From Hyphomonadaceae bacterium (lineage in GTDB: Bacteria > Pseudomonadota > Alphaproteobacteria > Caulobacterales > Aquidulcibacteraceae): a stretch of DNA of 64,000 nucleotides. The notes beneath the pieces are model-generated. The model was given only the letters and a program-made list of their open reading frames with translations, was not told the DNA's origin and did not search any database. Below are positions 28,270 to 39,008 of the stretch, in pieces (position 1 is the stretch's first letter; each line of letters starts with the position of its first letter). A program made the translations under genes and the position numbers. The stretch is taken from contig JALHQO010000002.1 in NCBI GenBank assembly GCA_022841905.1, forward strand, positions 310,001 through 374,000. The letters are read 5' to 3'.

Positions 28270-29033
28270 GTGCGTTGTTGGAGCTTGGCGCGGTGAGCGT
28301 CTCTCTTGGCGGGCGCTCTGTTGTTGCTGGAGCGAGTTTCAGTCTCGCATCTGGTCAGATCGTTGCGCTGCTTGGTCCGAACGGCGCTGGCAAGACGACA
28401 TTGATCCGCGCCGCACTTGGGCTCACGCCGATCGACTCCGGCGCGTCGCGCTTGATCGGTGATGATCCCTCGCGCCTCTCGCCCCGCGAACGCGCTTTGC
28501 GTGCTGCTTATCTCCCGCAACGCCCGCAAGCGATCTGGCCGGTGAGCGTTGAAAATCTCGTCGCCCTTGGACGCTTCGCGCATGGCGCCGCACCCGATCG
28601 TTTGTCGCCGCGCGATCAGGCTGCGGTGGACGTGGCCATCGATGCCTGCGCGCTCACATCGTTACGCGCCCGATCGATGAACGAAATCAGCGGCGGCGAA
28701 AAAGCGCGCGCCCATCTTGCACGTGCTCTCGCGCAACAAGCGCCGCTTCTCGCGCTCGATGAGCCAACAGCCGGCCTTGATCCCGCGCAAGCGCTCGCGG
28801 TGGCGGCCATTCTTCGCAAACATGCGGAGCAAGGCGGCGTATTATTCTCAACGCATGATGTAACTTTAGCGGCCAATTGCGCCGATCAAGTTTTGCTGAT
28901 GCGCGAGGGAAAAGTCATCGCACAGGGCGCGCCGCGAGAGGCGCTGACAAGTGTGGCGCTGCGCGAGGCTTATGGCGTTTCAGGCAGCATCGAACAGATT
29001 GGTGGGACGCTGACGGCGATCTTCAGAGCTTGA
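28266..29033 (+). CDS. btuD: cobalamin ABC transporter ATP-binding protein, BtuD-like
   Basis: 255 residues. Walker A GPNGAGKTT, signature ISGGEKARAHLAR, Walker B LLALDEPTAGLDP, switch His in STHDVTLA. It begins inside the last codons of btuC (ATGA) and ends 11 bases into the convergent acyl-CoA synthetase gene. Together with btuF and btuC it makes a complete periplasmic B12 importer; the outer-membrane receptor BtuB is not in the window. Confidence 0.93.
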   Translation: MSALLELGAVSVSLGGRSVVAGASFSLASGQIVALLGPNGAGKTTLIRAALGLTPIDSGASRLIGDDPSRLSPRERALRAAYLPQRPQAIWPVSVENLVALGRFAHGAAPDRLSPRDQAAVDVAIDACALTSLRARSMNEISGGEKARAHLARALAQQAPLLALDEPTAGLDPAQALAVAAILRKHAEQGGVLFSTHDVTLAANCADQVLLMREGKVIAQGAPREALTSVALREAYGVSGSIEQIGGTLTAIFRA

Positions 29034-30822
29034 ACGCGCCGCTCTGAATCTCGGCATAGAGCGCAGGCGTAATCTCTACGTAACGGCCCTCTCTGGGATG
29101 ATCGAAATAAAGCGTCTGTTCGATTTTTGCCGGATCGAAGCCGTCGCGCACGAGATCGACTTTGCGATACTTGAACGTCCCCGTTGTTTCGATCGCCGGC
29201 TGCATACGCAGAAAAATCGGCCGCGCATAGGGCGGCAGCTCGTGCGCAAGATATTCGCGCAAGTCATCGAACACGAAGCCTTCGCCGGGCGTGATCGCGG
29301 CCATGCCGGCGCGGCCATCGAGCTTATCGACCTTCACGCCATAAACGTTGACCTCATCGACGCCCGGGTAGCGTCCGAGCGCCTCGGCGACTTCAGTGGT
29401 GGAGACGTTTTCGCCTTTCCAGCGGAAGGTGTCGCCAATGCGATCCACGAAATAGAAGTATCCCGCCGCGTCCTGGCGCATCAGATCGCCGGTGCGAAAC
29501 CAAGCGTCGCCGATCTCGAACACGTCGCGCAGGATTTTGCGCTCCGATGCGGCTTTGTCGGCGTAGCCGGTGTAATTGTGTCGCGCATCGTCTTTGATCA
29601 GACCGATGGCTTCGCCGATTTCGCCGGTCTCGCATTGCATGCAGAGGCCGTCAGGCCCGCGGATGGGCGTTTCTGAATCGATGTCGAATTTCACCAAGCG
29701 TACTTGGAAATTGTTGCGCAGATAGGGCGGCACGCGGCCGATGGCGCCGGGCTGGCCGTCGAAATTAAACATCGACACGTTGCCTTCGGTCGAGCCGTAG
29801 AATTCGAGAATCTCCGGCACGCCGAAGCGCTGTTGGAATTCCTCCCAAACATCGGGCCGCAAGCCATTGCCGAAAGCGAGGCGCAAATGGTGCGTGCGCT
29901 CCTTCGGATGCGGCGGCTGGTTCACCAGATAGCGGCAGAGTTCGCCGATATAGACGAAGATGGTGCAATCATTTTCGGCGACATCGTCCCAAAAATGCGT
30001 CGCCGAGAATTTGCGCCGCAACACCAAAGTGGCGCCATTGAGCAACGCCGCGCCTGCGCCGCAGAGCCCGCCGGTGGAGTGATAAAGCGGCAGCGGATTA
30101 TAGACGCGATCCTCCGGCGTCGCCGCCGTCGCGCCGGCAAAGGCGCGCATGTAGAGTTGTGCGCGCATGTGCGTGATGCGCGCAGCTTTTGGCATGCCGG
30201 TGGTGCCGGAGGTGTAGATGTAAAGCGCAACGTCGCGCGCTTTGATGCCGGCGCGGCGATCTTTGCTCGGCGCTGGTGGGGGGAGTTTCGGTTCTTTCAG
30301 ATCGAGCGCGCGGCGGCCTTCGCTCAGTTCGCCCTCCGCGTCGATCACCCAATACGTCACCGGCCGCGGCAAGCCGGCGCGAATGGTGTCGACCGCGGCC
30401 AGGCTTTCAGTATCGGTGATGACGTGCGTTGCGCCGGAAATCGAGAGGCAATGCGCGAGGGCGGCGCCAGTGAGGTTGGTGTTGATCAGAGCCGCCGCCG
30501 CGCCAATTTTCGCGAGGCCGGCCCATGCGGGAATGTATTCGGCGCGGTTCGGCAAAAGCAGCGCAACCGTATCGCCGCGCTGAACGCCTTGCGCATCGGC
30601 CCAGGCCGCGAAGCGATTGGCGATGTGATCCAGCTGGCGATAAGTGTAGCGCTCGCCTTCGAAGATGAGCGCGGTGTGATCGCCGAAGCGTTCGATCGCA
30701 GTTTCGAAATCATCGCAGATCAGGACGTCGGAGTCGGGCGCGATTTTGCGCACGGCCCAAAGCGTGCGCGCTAATCCGCGTAGAAATCTGAACTCGCGCG
30801 CGGCCCGCGCTGCAACGTTCAT
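29023..30822 (-). CDS. very-long-chain acyl-CoA synthetase (FATP-like AMP-binding enzyme)
   Basis: 599 residues. ANL superfamily motifs: YIYTSGTTGMPKAA (P-loop A3), EFYGSTEGNVS (A5), WFRTGDLMRQD (A7) and a C-terminal TGTFKYRKVDLV with the catalytic Lys (A10). The layout and the EFYGSTEGN form match the FATP/FadD-like group that activates long and very long fatty acids. It is downstream (77 bases) of the hybrid histidine kinase gene on the same strand, but no functional link is evident. Confidence 0.9.
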   Translation of the reverse strand: MNVAARAAREFRFLRGLARTLWAVRKIAPDSDVLICDDFETAIERFGDHTALIFEGERYTYRQLDHIANRFAAWADAQGVQRGDTVALLLPNRAEYIPAWAGLAKIGAAAALINTNLTGAALAHCLSISGATHVITDTESLAAVDTIRAGLPRPVTYWVIDAEGELSEGRRALDLKEPKLPPPAPSKDRRAGIKARDVALYIYTSGTTGMPKAARITHMRAQLYMRAFAGATAATPEDRVYNPLPLYHSTGGLCGAGAALLNGATLVLRRKFSATHFWDDVAENDCTIFVYIGELCRYLVNQPPHPKERTHHLRLAFGNGLRPDVWEEFQQRFGVPEILEFYGSTEGNVSMFNFDGQPGAIGRVPPYLRNNFQVRLVKFDIDSETPIRGPDGLCMQCETGEIGEAIGLIKDDARHNYTGYADKAASERKILRDVFEIGDAWFRTGDLMRQDAAGYFYFVDRIGDTFRWKGENVSTTEVAEALGRYPGVDEVNVYGVKVDKLDGRAGMAAITPGEGFVFDDLREYLAHELPPYARPIFLRMQPAIETTGTFKYRKVDLVRDGFDPAKIEQTLYFDHPREGRYVEITPALYAEIQSGAFKL

Positions 30823-30899
30823 ATTGATCAGCCTCCGAGCCTCTAGTTAGGGGCGTTCGGCGTAAAGAAAACCTAAGCAGCCGTGAAAATCGCCGCGCA

Positions 30900-32885
30900 T
30901 TACGCCGCAAGCACGTCGCGCACCGCTTCGATCAGTTCGCGCTCGTCGAACGGCTTGCGCAAAAGTGACGCTTGCGTTGCGGAAGCTTCGATCGCTTCGG
31001 CGTCGGCATAGCCCGAAACGATCAGCACGCGCAGGCCGGATTCACGCCGGCGTGCATGCTCGGCGAGTTCGAGGCCGGTCATGCCCGGCATTGAGTAGTC
31101 GGTGAGCAAAAGGTCCGGCGCGCCATTTTCCAGCATCCGCAAGGCAGCACCCGGATCTTCCGCTTCCTCGGCCTGATAGCCTGCATCGCGCAATGTCTCA
31201 GCCATGAAGGCGCGCACGCCGGGTTCATCGTCGACCACCAGCACGCGTTGGCCGGCGCCGTGCGGCAAAATTTGATCCGGCGTGGCGGGCTCTTGCGCAC
31301 TCTGTTTCGGCGCTTCGGTGCGTGGGAGGAGGAGGCGGATAGTCGTGCCGCGTCCTGGCGCGCTATCGATCTCCACCGCGCCGCCCGATTGACGTGCTGC
31401 GCCGAACACTTGTGCGAGACCAAGGCCGGTGCCTTTGCCGGCGGGCTTGGTGGTGAAGAACGGCTCCATCGCGCGATCGGCGACTTCTTTCGGCATGCCC
31501 ATGCCGTTATCGCGCACCGCGAGCTCGATGAAGTTTTCGCGCGCTGACGGTCGCGCTTCGATTGCGATCGAGCCGCCTTCGGGCATCGCGTCGCGAGCGT
31601 TGATCACCATGTTCAAAATGGCGAGTTCAAGCTGGTTTTCGTCCGTACGCACCCAGCGCGCGTCGGGATGGAGATCGAAGCTCAATGTCGTGCCGGCTTC
31701 GATCGAGCGGCGAAGCAATTCTTCCATACCTGGCACGAGCGTGTGCAGATCGACCGGCGTCAGTTCCATCTGCTTGCCGCGCGAGAAGGCCAGCAGCTGT
31801 TTCGTCAAACGATCGCCGCGACGGGCTGCATCGAGCATGTGTTCGGCGATTTGGCGCTGCTTGGGATCTTCGAGCCGCTTCAGCAGCATGTTGAGACCGC
31901 CGATGACGACGGTGAGCAAATTGTTGAAATCGTGCGCGACGCCGCCGGTGAGCTGGCCGATGGCTTCGAGCTTTTGCGTTTGCGCCAAGCGCGCTTCGGC
32001 GGCGCGGCGTTCGGCCAGATCGCGCAGCGCCCAAACGATGAGCCCCGCCGCCAAGGCCAATGCGAGCAAGCCGCCGACCACGACGGAGATGTAGGAATAA
32101 GTGCGCGGCGCTTCGATCAGGCGCGCTTCTACGGCGATGTGCGCCGACCAGCCGATGCCTGGATCGCGCACGAAGGCGGTGTTGTTGCGGAAGCCTTCCC
32201 AGGTGACGCCTTCATAGACGCCGGATTGTTCGCCGCCGGCGATGGCGTCGCGCACATATTGTGTCGATTGGGTGCCGACGCGTTCGTCGAAGTCTGCGCT
32301 GCGCCCGACGAAGGCGCCGTTGCGGTCCACCAGAGCGGTTATGGTGTTTGGCGGCGAATGGCGGACTAAGATGTCCTGAAACACCGCCGGATCGAGCGCT
32401 GTGGTGAGCAAATAGCGGCCATCGCCGATCGGCATATTGAGATAGACGCACGGACAGGCCGGCCCTTCGCGCATAACGCCGCCGACGGGTTGGGGATCTT
32501 CGCCGATAGCCGGGTTTATCGCGCCGCTGCCGAACGGGCGGTGCAGGCTGAAAATTTCGCGGCGCGTATCGAGATCGGAGACGATGACGTTGCGCCAATG
32601 CGGATTGAACGCGGCAATCTCTCCGGCGCGATCGTAAGCGCCGCGCCATTCGCCGCGCTCGAACATGTCGGCGCTGGCCAGTACTTCCATCAGCACCAGA
32701 TCGGACTCGATGCGCGCATCGACCAAAGCCATGATCTGGCTGGCTTGCGCCAAGGTTCGGCTCTCTACCTCCTCGCGTTCGCGGCTGAAGGCGAAAGAGA
32801 GTTGCACCACGACCAATAGGACAATCGGCAGCGCCAGCGCCGCACCGATCAGTACGAACGATCTTTGAGTAGCCGTGCCCTGCAA
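30900..32885 (-). CDS. membrane hybrid histidine kinase
   Basis: 661 residues from a TTG start at 32885 with GAGG five bases upstream. TM1 about 10-30, a periplasmic Cache/CHASE-like sensor (about 35-262), TM2 about 265-286, HisKA with H318 in [11 protein letters not shown], HATPase ([26 protein letters not shown]), and a C-terminal receiver with phospho-acceptor D596 in [10 protein letters not shown] and Lys in RKPFD. The GGVAHDFNN type is common for orphan hybrid kinases of Alphaproteobacteria. The signal and output partner are unknown. Confidence 0.93.
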   Translation of the reverse strand: MQGTATQRSFVLIGAALALPIVLLVVVQLSFAFSREREEVESRTLAQASQIMALVDARIESDLVLMEVLASADMFERGEWRGAYDRAGEIAAFNPHWRNVIVSDLDTRREIFSLHRPFGSGAINPAIGEDPQPVGGVMREGPACPCVYLNMPIGDGRYLLTTALDPAVFQDILVRHSPPNTITALVDRNGAFVGRSADFDERVGTQSTQYVRDAIAGGEQSGVYEGVTWEGFRNNTAFVRDPGIGWSAHIAVEARLIEAPRTYSYISVVVGGLLALALAAGLIVWALRDLAERRAAEARLAQTQKLEAIGQLTGGVAHDFNNLLTVVIGGLNMLLKRLEDPKQRQIAEHMLDAARRGDRLTKQLLAFSRGKQMELTPVDLHTLVPGMEELLRRSIEAGTTLSFDLHPDARWVRTDENQLELAILNMVINARDAMPEGGSIAIEARPSARENFIELAVRDNGMGMPKEVADRAMEPFFTTKPAGKGTGLGLAQVFGAARQSGGAVEIDSAPGRGTTIRLLLPRTEAPKQSAQEPATPDQILPHGAGQRVLVVDDEPGVRAFMAETLRDAGYQAEEAEDPGAALRMLENGAPDLLLTDYSMPGMTGLELAEHARRRESGLRVLIVSGYADAEAIEASATQASLLRKPFDERELIEAVRDVLAA

Positions 32886-32942
32886 TACGTCCTCGCCGAC
32901 GCGAGACCTTAGGGACCGCCGCAGCGCGCTGCAACGAGGAAC

Positions 32943-33026
32943 CTAGGCATTCACTTGGGCGACGAAGGCGAAAGCGGGCAAAATTGCGATCATCCAGGTG
33001 ATCAAATGGCTGACATGCGGTTTCAT
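32943..33026 (-). CDS. 27-residue membrane peptide
   Basis: ATG at 33026, preceded by GAGAGGAC with suitable spacing, encodes MKPHVSHLITWMIAILPAFA followed by FVAQVNA and stop. It is a single hydrophobic helix with a basic N-terminus. It lies between the hybrid histidine kinase start and a small gene. The good ribosome-binding site and clean hydrophobic profile argue for a real small membrane protein; the function is unknown. Confidence 0.5.
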   Translation of the reverse strand: MKPHVSHLITWMIAILPAFAFVAQVNA

Positions 33027-33115
33027 GGGCGTCCTCTCAGCGTCGAGGCTAGGGCCGCTCTGTTGCCGCGTTATTGCGCGTTCGTTTCGCGCGCGCGGCG
33101 TTTTTGTGACCGCCG

Positions 33116-33376
33116 CTAGTTCGCCCTCTCGCCCTCGGGAAACGCGCCGGCGAACTCGACGATGCAACGCCCCGGCCAATTCAGCGCCGCGACCAGATGC
33201 AGCCCGTGGCTCTCGGCGATTTCCTGCGACGGAAACGTGTCCGGCCCCGCATGCACGCCGGGAAACACCGTGCCCAAGCGATCCAAATTCAGCACGCGAT
33301 AGATGCGATAATAGTTGCGCCAGATCTTCGCGGGCGGCGACGGCGCGGGGCGCGACTTGGGCTTAAGATCGAGCAT
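33116..33376 (-). CDS. small conserved-looking hypothetical protein
   Basis: 86 residues from the ATG at 33376 (an in-frame TTG at 33412 would add 12). It begins MLDLKPKSRPAPSPPAKIW and has a patterned core, YRIYRVLNLDRLGTVFPGVH and SHGLHLVAALNWPGRCIVEF. No signal, membrane helix or motif that I recognise. No clear Shine-Dalgarno. The codon pattern and absence of a better frame support a real gene. Confidence 0.55.
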   Translation of the reverse strand: MLDLKPKSRPAPSPPAKIWRNYYRIYRVLNLDRLGTVFPGVHAGPDTFPSQEIAESHGLHLVAALNWPGRCIVEFAGAFPEGERAN

Positions 33377-33468
33377 CGCACCGATAGGTGAGGGCGCCTG
33401 CGCGCAAGTCAAGCGCCTGCGTTCACGGCAAGCAGGCTCGCCATGGCGCAGGTCGCAAAGTGTGGGTT

Positions 33469-34095
33469 TTAGCGCGCGCTAGCTCGTGTCGAACGACGCG
33501 CACGCCTCGCCGGCCGCGACGCCGACCGTGCCGAACGCGACCGCGCGACAAGCGACGGCGTCTCCGCCTCGTAGCGCATCAACGCACGCGCGCGCTGTGG
33601 CTTGGCGTGTAAGCGCCGTGCGAGACGGCGTGCGTAAGGGAGCGGATCGTTGAACACGCGCAAGAGCGCCTCGGCGCGCTCGGCCAGCGGCCAGGCGGAG
33701 TTGAAACCGGGACCGCCGGCTTCCAGCCGGCACTTTGCTTTGACCATTTTGCCGGCTGGAAGCCGGCGGTCCTCGGAGATGAAACACCGAAACCCAACCC
33801 GCCACGTCTCCGGCGCGTCGGCGCTAAATTCCATCGTCCGCCGTTTGCGCACGCGCTTCGCCCGGAGCACCACGCGCGCATCCAACTTCGGCAACGCAGC
33901 TGCTTCGACCAGCAAGAGTTGACGCATCAGCGCCTCGCCCGCGCGCAGCCATTTGGCCAGCAGCCGCCATTGCGCGCGCACCTAAGTGTGCCGCGCCGCA
34001 ATCACCTCCGGCGCGCCGAAGACGTCAAACAGCGTAACAATGAAATGCCGCGCAATGAGCCAAAGCTGGCGGCGAGGATGATCGGATTCTGACAT
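33469..34095 (-). pseudogene. broken gene: in-frame stop and internal REP-like palindrome
   Basis: Minus-strand reading from ATG 34095 gives MSESDHPRRQLWLIARHFIV, then TLFDVFGAPEVIAARHT, then TAG (33984-33982). The same frame continues from the next codon as VRAQWRLLAKWLRAGEALMR and on to 33469. The two parts look like one protein split by a nonsense codon. Within the second part, residues encoded by 33710-33772 (SEDRRLPAGKMVKAKCRLEA) come from a perfect inverted repeat that keeps the frame open. A GTG follows the TAG directly, so coupled restart is possible. The intact family is unknown to me. Confidence 0.6.
33710..33772. repeat. REP-like inverted repeat, copy 1 (inside a coding frame)
   Basis: Perfect 23-base arms at 33710-33732 and 33750-33772 around a 17-base loop. 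The arm starts GGACCGCCGGCTTCCAGCCG. The first 11 bases are shared with the element at 55543-55608, and the rest is similar. It lies in frame inside a degraded gene, so it is an insertion or in situ expansion. Confidence 0.8.
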
Positions 34096-34149
34096 GGGCG
34101 TGCGCGCAGTTTAACGCAGGGGTGAGGGCGGTCGGATTGGGCACGCTCT

Positions 34150-34178
34150 GTCCCTTCTCCTTAACCAGGAGAAGGGAC
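34150..34178. repeat. perfect hairpin next to truncated parE
   Basis: GTCCCTTCTCC, loop TTAACCA, GGAGAAGGGAC: 11-base perfect arms. It lies just beyond the premature end of the parE remnant and may be a small mobile repeat that replaced its 3' part, or simply a terminator without a T-run. Confidence 0.6.
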
Positions 34179-34192
34179 TCCGTGCTTGTAAT

Positions 34193-34312
34193 CTATCCTC
34201 TGGATTGATCGTCCTTGCGGCGCATCGCAGCTGCGCCGAACCGTTCGTGCGACCTCGCCAACGCATCGCCGATGTCGGCACGAGCGCGCGCGGCCAGGTC
34301 GATGCGCCTCAT
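34193..34312 (-). pseudogene. parE: truncated ParE-like toxin remnant
   Basis: ATG at 34312 overlaps the parD stop (ATGA), as in parDE operons. It reads MRRIDLAARARADIGDALAR then SHERFGAAAMRRKD, the first helices of a ParE/RelE-fold toxin. A stop comes after 39 codons, whereas ParE toxins are usually about 90-105 residues with catalytic-fold beta strands that are missing here. The toxin must be non-functional. Confidence 0.65.
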
Positions 34313-34615
34313 TCAGCCGGCGTGCGCACAGCGCTTTTCCCGGCCTCGAACTCGGCTTCGACTTCGTCGGCAATCGCGCTCATGTAAGCGTCGATATCCT
34401 CGACCTTCTCGAAGCGACCGGCGGCCAGGTCATCGTCGGCTTCCTGGATCGCGGCGCGCAGCGCCTGGACTTTCGCCGCGTGCGCTTCCTGGTCGGCCTT
34501 TAGCGCGCGGAGGCCCGCGGACCACTTCGCTGGCGTTCTGCAACTGCCCGGACTCGACCTGTTCGGCGACGAAGCGGTCCACGGCGTCGGTGAGATTGAT
34601 GTTGCGGGTGGCCAT
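34309..34615 (-). pseudogene. parD: frameshifted ParD-like antitoxin
   Basis: From ATG 34615 the frame gives MATRNINLTDAVDRFVAEQV, then ESGQLQNASEVVR, a ribbon-helix-helix ParD N-terminus. The family continuation (AGLRALKADQEAHAAKVQAL and on to VRTPAE) is in another frame. A two-base loss in a CGCGCG-like run near 34512-34522 would explain the shift. The C-terminal part is the toxin-binding tail. A sequencing error in this GC repeat cannot be excluded, but the adjacent toxin is also broken. Confidence 0.65.
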
Positions 34616-34681
34616 GAGGGGATAATGAGGCGGTTGGTCGGCGGAGCCGACGCTTCTTGGATCGAGCTCAAAACTACTTCC

Positions 34682-34706
34682 CATGATAACCGCCAAACCT
34701 ATCATG
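34682..34706. promoter_or_regulatory. inverted repeat in the parD / cyclase-like divergent region
   Basis: CATGATA and TATCATG arms separated by 11 bases, in an AT-rich stretch 67 bases upstream of the parD start and 87 bases upstream of the cyclase-like gene. It could be the old ParD autoregulatory operator. Only the symmetry is observed. Confidence 0.35.
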
Positions 34707-34793
34707 AGAACAAATGCAGAACAATAACTGCACTGCTCGCGTTTTGCGATGGTTAACGAGAGATTCCCATCACGACAAATGCGGTAGCGGCGG

Positions 34794-35621
34794 ATGCCAT
34801 CTAACGACACGTACGAGAAGCGTTTTGTCGCCTTCGTAGACATTCTTGGGTTCGGGGACTGGGTGAAGCGCGCTGACGCCAATCCGGCGCTCCGCGGTCA
34901 AATCGCCGACAGCCTTCGAAGAGCAAAAGAGGTCGAAGCGCCCAGCAAAGGAACGACAACCGGTCTTGCGTTTCACTTCTTCTCTGACTCGATCATCGCA
35001 TCTGCAGAGTTTTCCGTCGGCGGGCTCTGGCACCTTCTTTTCTCGATGGACGCGCTCGCTTGGAATTTGATTCAGCAGGATGTGTGGGTTCGCGGCGGCG
35101 TTGCGGTAGGCGGCGTTTTCGTTGACCCCGAGATCGTGTTTGGAACGGGGATAAATGAAGCTTACCGCCTCGAGAGCGTGGTGTCGAAGAATCCACGCAT
35201 CATCCTAAGTCGTCCAGTGATGGAGAAAGTCGTGGCCTTTGCCGAGACTGAGAACTGGACCATGGAAATAGCACAGAGTCGTATCTTGCGAGATTCGGAC
35301 GGAGTGTACTTTCTCAATTTCTTGAATGACGTGGCGGCGGCAAATGCCGAAAGCGCCAAGCTGGAAGAGTCGCGAGAGCGTCCGTGGGTCATCATTGGAA
35401 GTCGAGTGCGTGGCCTCATTCAAGCGCGGGTCGATTCAACGATCGACTCTCCGGACATTTATGCGAAGGCGAAATGGATGGCCGACTACTGGAATCGAGT
35501 CGTCGTTCGCGACCGCTCGGAAGAAAAGTTGCCGATGGGACGCGTCAGGCTGGCCAGCGACTACGGCACGCCGCGTCCGCTTCCATTCAGACCGACTTTC
35601 ACGAGCTCGGAAAAACACTAG
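34794..35621 (+). CDS. stand-alone class III nucleotidyl cyclase-like protein
   Basis: 275 residues, visibly AT-richer than its neighbours (row 35281-35340 has 30 G/C of 60). Cyclase-fold signatures: FVAFVDILGFGDW with metal Asp D16, FHFFSDSIIAS with D65, VRGGVAVGG at 99-107, then FGTGINEAYRLES, where N121 and R125 keep the NxxxR spacing used in catalysis. No membrane, receiver or sensor domain is attached. This compact form resembles cyclases of signalling-based anti-phage systems such as Pycsar, but no effector gene is adjacent. A nucleotide cyclase of unknown product is my best guess. Confidence 0.65.
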   Translation: MPSNDTYEKRFVAFVDILGFGDWVKRADANPALRGQIADSLRRAKEVEAPSKGTTTGLAFHFFSDSIIASAEFSVGGLWHLLFSMDALAWNLIQQDVWVRGGVAVGGVFVDPEIVFGTGINEAYRLESVVSKNPRIILSRPVMEKVVAFAETENWTMEIAQSRILRDSDGVYFLNFLNDVAAANAESAKLEESRERPWVIIGSRVRGLIQARVDSTIDSPDIYAKAKWMADYWNRVVVRDRSEEKLPMGRVRLASDYGTPRPLPFRPTFTSSEKH

Positions 35622-35644
35622 CTCGTACGCGGTGGCAAAAAGGG

Positions 35645-37588
<1,944 letters not shown>

Positions 37589-37627
37589 CGCGGACACTAC
37601 GCGCGCGGGCGCACGCGTTCAAGGAGC

Positions 37628-38908
37628 TTAGTCCGCGCGTAAATCGCGGAACTCTTGGCCGTCGACGAGCGTCAGCGTCATGGCAGTGATGCGCCCGCGT
37701 GCGCCGCGCTCGAAGGTCACGCGTTGCAGCGGCGCCGCGCCCGCGACGGCGAACTGATCGGGCCCGAGCGGCAACAGCACGAGCGGTGGGCGGCGATCGC
37801 GGCGCAGCACGAGGCGGTCGTTCTCGATGGCGATGGAGCGCGCGCCGTATGCGCCGGCATAGTCGCGCAGCGCGCGCGGGTAGGGCGCGGATTCGGCGCG
37901 CAGAGCATCGAGCGCCCATTGCGCTTCGCGCGCGGCGGTCTCGTCGGCAGGCGCGCGGAGCGCGGCTTCGAGCGCGAGTTCGCGCGCGCGCGTCAGTGCG
38001 ACGGTGTTGGCGGCGGCGACGTTCGGCTGCACGCCTGTGCCTTCCCAGTTGCGCCCGGTGATCGGATTGATCGGCGAGCCGCCCGAGACGAAGACAGCGA
38101 GATTGTCGCCCACCGGGATGAGGCCGCCCGGATTGGCGCCGCCGCCGGAGGCTTCGCCGACAATGGTGGCGCGGCCGGCCGCTTGTAACGTGTAAGCGAG
38201 GCTCTCGCATGCCGAGCCGGTGCGGCCGCTGATGACGATGAAGAGCGGCGTTTCCAGTCTGCGTCCGGTGGCGGGCGGCGCCGGCGGCGTCTCGAAGCCT
38301 TCGCCGCGGCGGCTGACAAAGCGATTATAGACGTTGGCGCCCTCGGGCACGAAGTGGCCGACAAGGTAACCGACCATGGCGGGCGAGCCGCCGGCGCAGT
38401 CGCGCAGATCGAACACGAGCGCTTGGGCGCCGCCGACCAAGGTGAACGCCGCATCGACGGCGCGCTTGGCTGCGCTGGAGTCGGCGTTGTCCGGATTGAA
38501 GTGGGCGAGCAGGCGGAAATCGATCACGCCGACTCCCGCCGGGTACATGACAACGCTCGGCACGCCATAAGCCGCGCGTGCGTCGTTGCCGAAGCCGCCG
38601 GGTTGCGGTGCGCGTGGCCCGCCAGCTTGGGGCGGCCGATACTCGACGCGGAAGTGGCCGTCGTGCGGATGCAAGGTGGCAGTGAGCGCGCTGGCGAGTT
38701 CGCCGGGATTGGAGAGATCGTAGCGGCCGGCGGCGGCGGCGGCGCGAACTTCGGCGGCGATGGAACGCGCGCGGGCTTCGTCGTAGAAATTTTCTTCGAC
38801 GGCTTCCGCGACACGCTCTGCCACGGCGCGCGGCTCGGCGACTTGCGCTGACGCAGGCAAAATAGCGAACGCAGCCAGCGCCGCTGTCGCCAGGATTAAT
38901 CTCTTCAT
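37628..38908 (-). CDS. secreted S41-family peptidase
   Basis: 426 residues from the ATG at 38908 (GAGGGG upstream; a TTG at 38920 is also in frame). Signal peptide ending about PASAQ. S41/tail-specific protease core: VIDFRLLAHFN, DLRDCAGGSPAMVGYLVGHF, and the catalytic Ser in ISGRTGSACESLAYTLQ followed by TIVGEASGGGANPG. A C-terminal region of beta character follows (ENDRLVLRRDRRPPLVLLPL). It lacks an obvious PDZ domain, like the interphotoreceptor-retinoid-binding type of S41 enzymes. It should act outside the cytoplasm; the substrate is unknown. Confidence 0.88.
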   Translation of the reverse strand: MKRLILATAALAAFAILPASAQVAEPRAVAERVAEAVEENFYDEARARSIAAEVRAAAAAGRYDLSNPGELASALTATLHPHDGHFRVEYRPPQAGGPRAPQPGGFGNDARAAYGVPSVVMYPAGVGVIDFRLLAHFNPDNADSSAAKRAVDAAFTLVGGAQALVFDLRDCAGGSPAMVGYLVGHFVPEGANVYNRFVSRRGEGFETPPAPPATGRRLETPLFIVISGRTGSACESLAYTLQAAGRATIVGEASGGGANPGGLIPVGDNLAVFVSGGSPINPITGRNWEGTGVQPNVAAANTVALTRARELALEAALRAPADETAAREAQWALDALRAESAPYPRALRDYAGAYGARSIAIENDRLVLRRDRRPPLVLLPLGPDQFAVAGAAPLQRVTFERGARGRITAMTLTLVDGQEFRDLRAD

Positions 38909-39008
38909 GGTGCCCCTCAAGCTCGTCTTTTGACGACCGCTTACGCGCCATTTGTTTCAGCGTTGTTTCAAGGCCGCGTCAGTGGTCGCGTCTGTGGGGG
39001 CGCTCGTC

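Noticed and set aside
27159-28583. Minus-strand frame of 474 residues opposite btuC/btuD
   Set aside because: Ser/Ala/Pro-rich antisense translation of two well-supported transporter genes.
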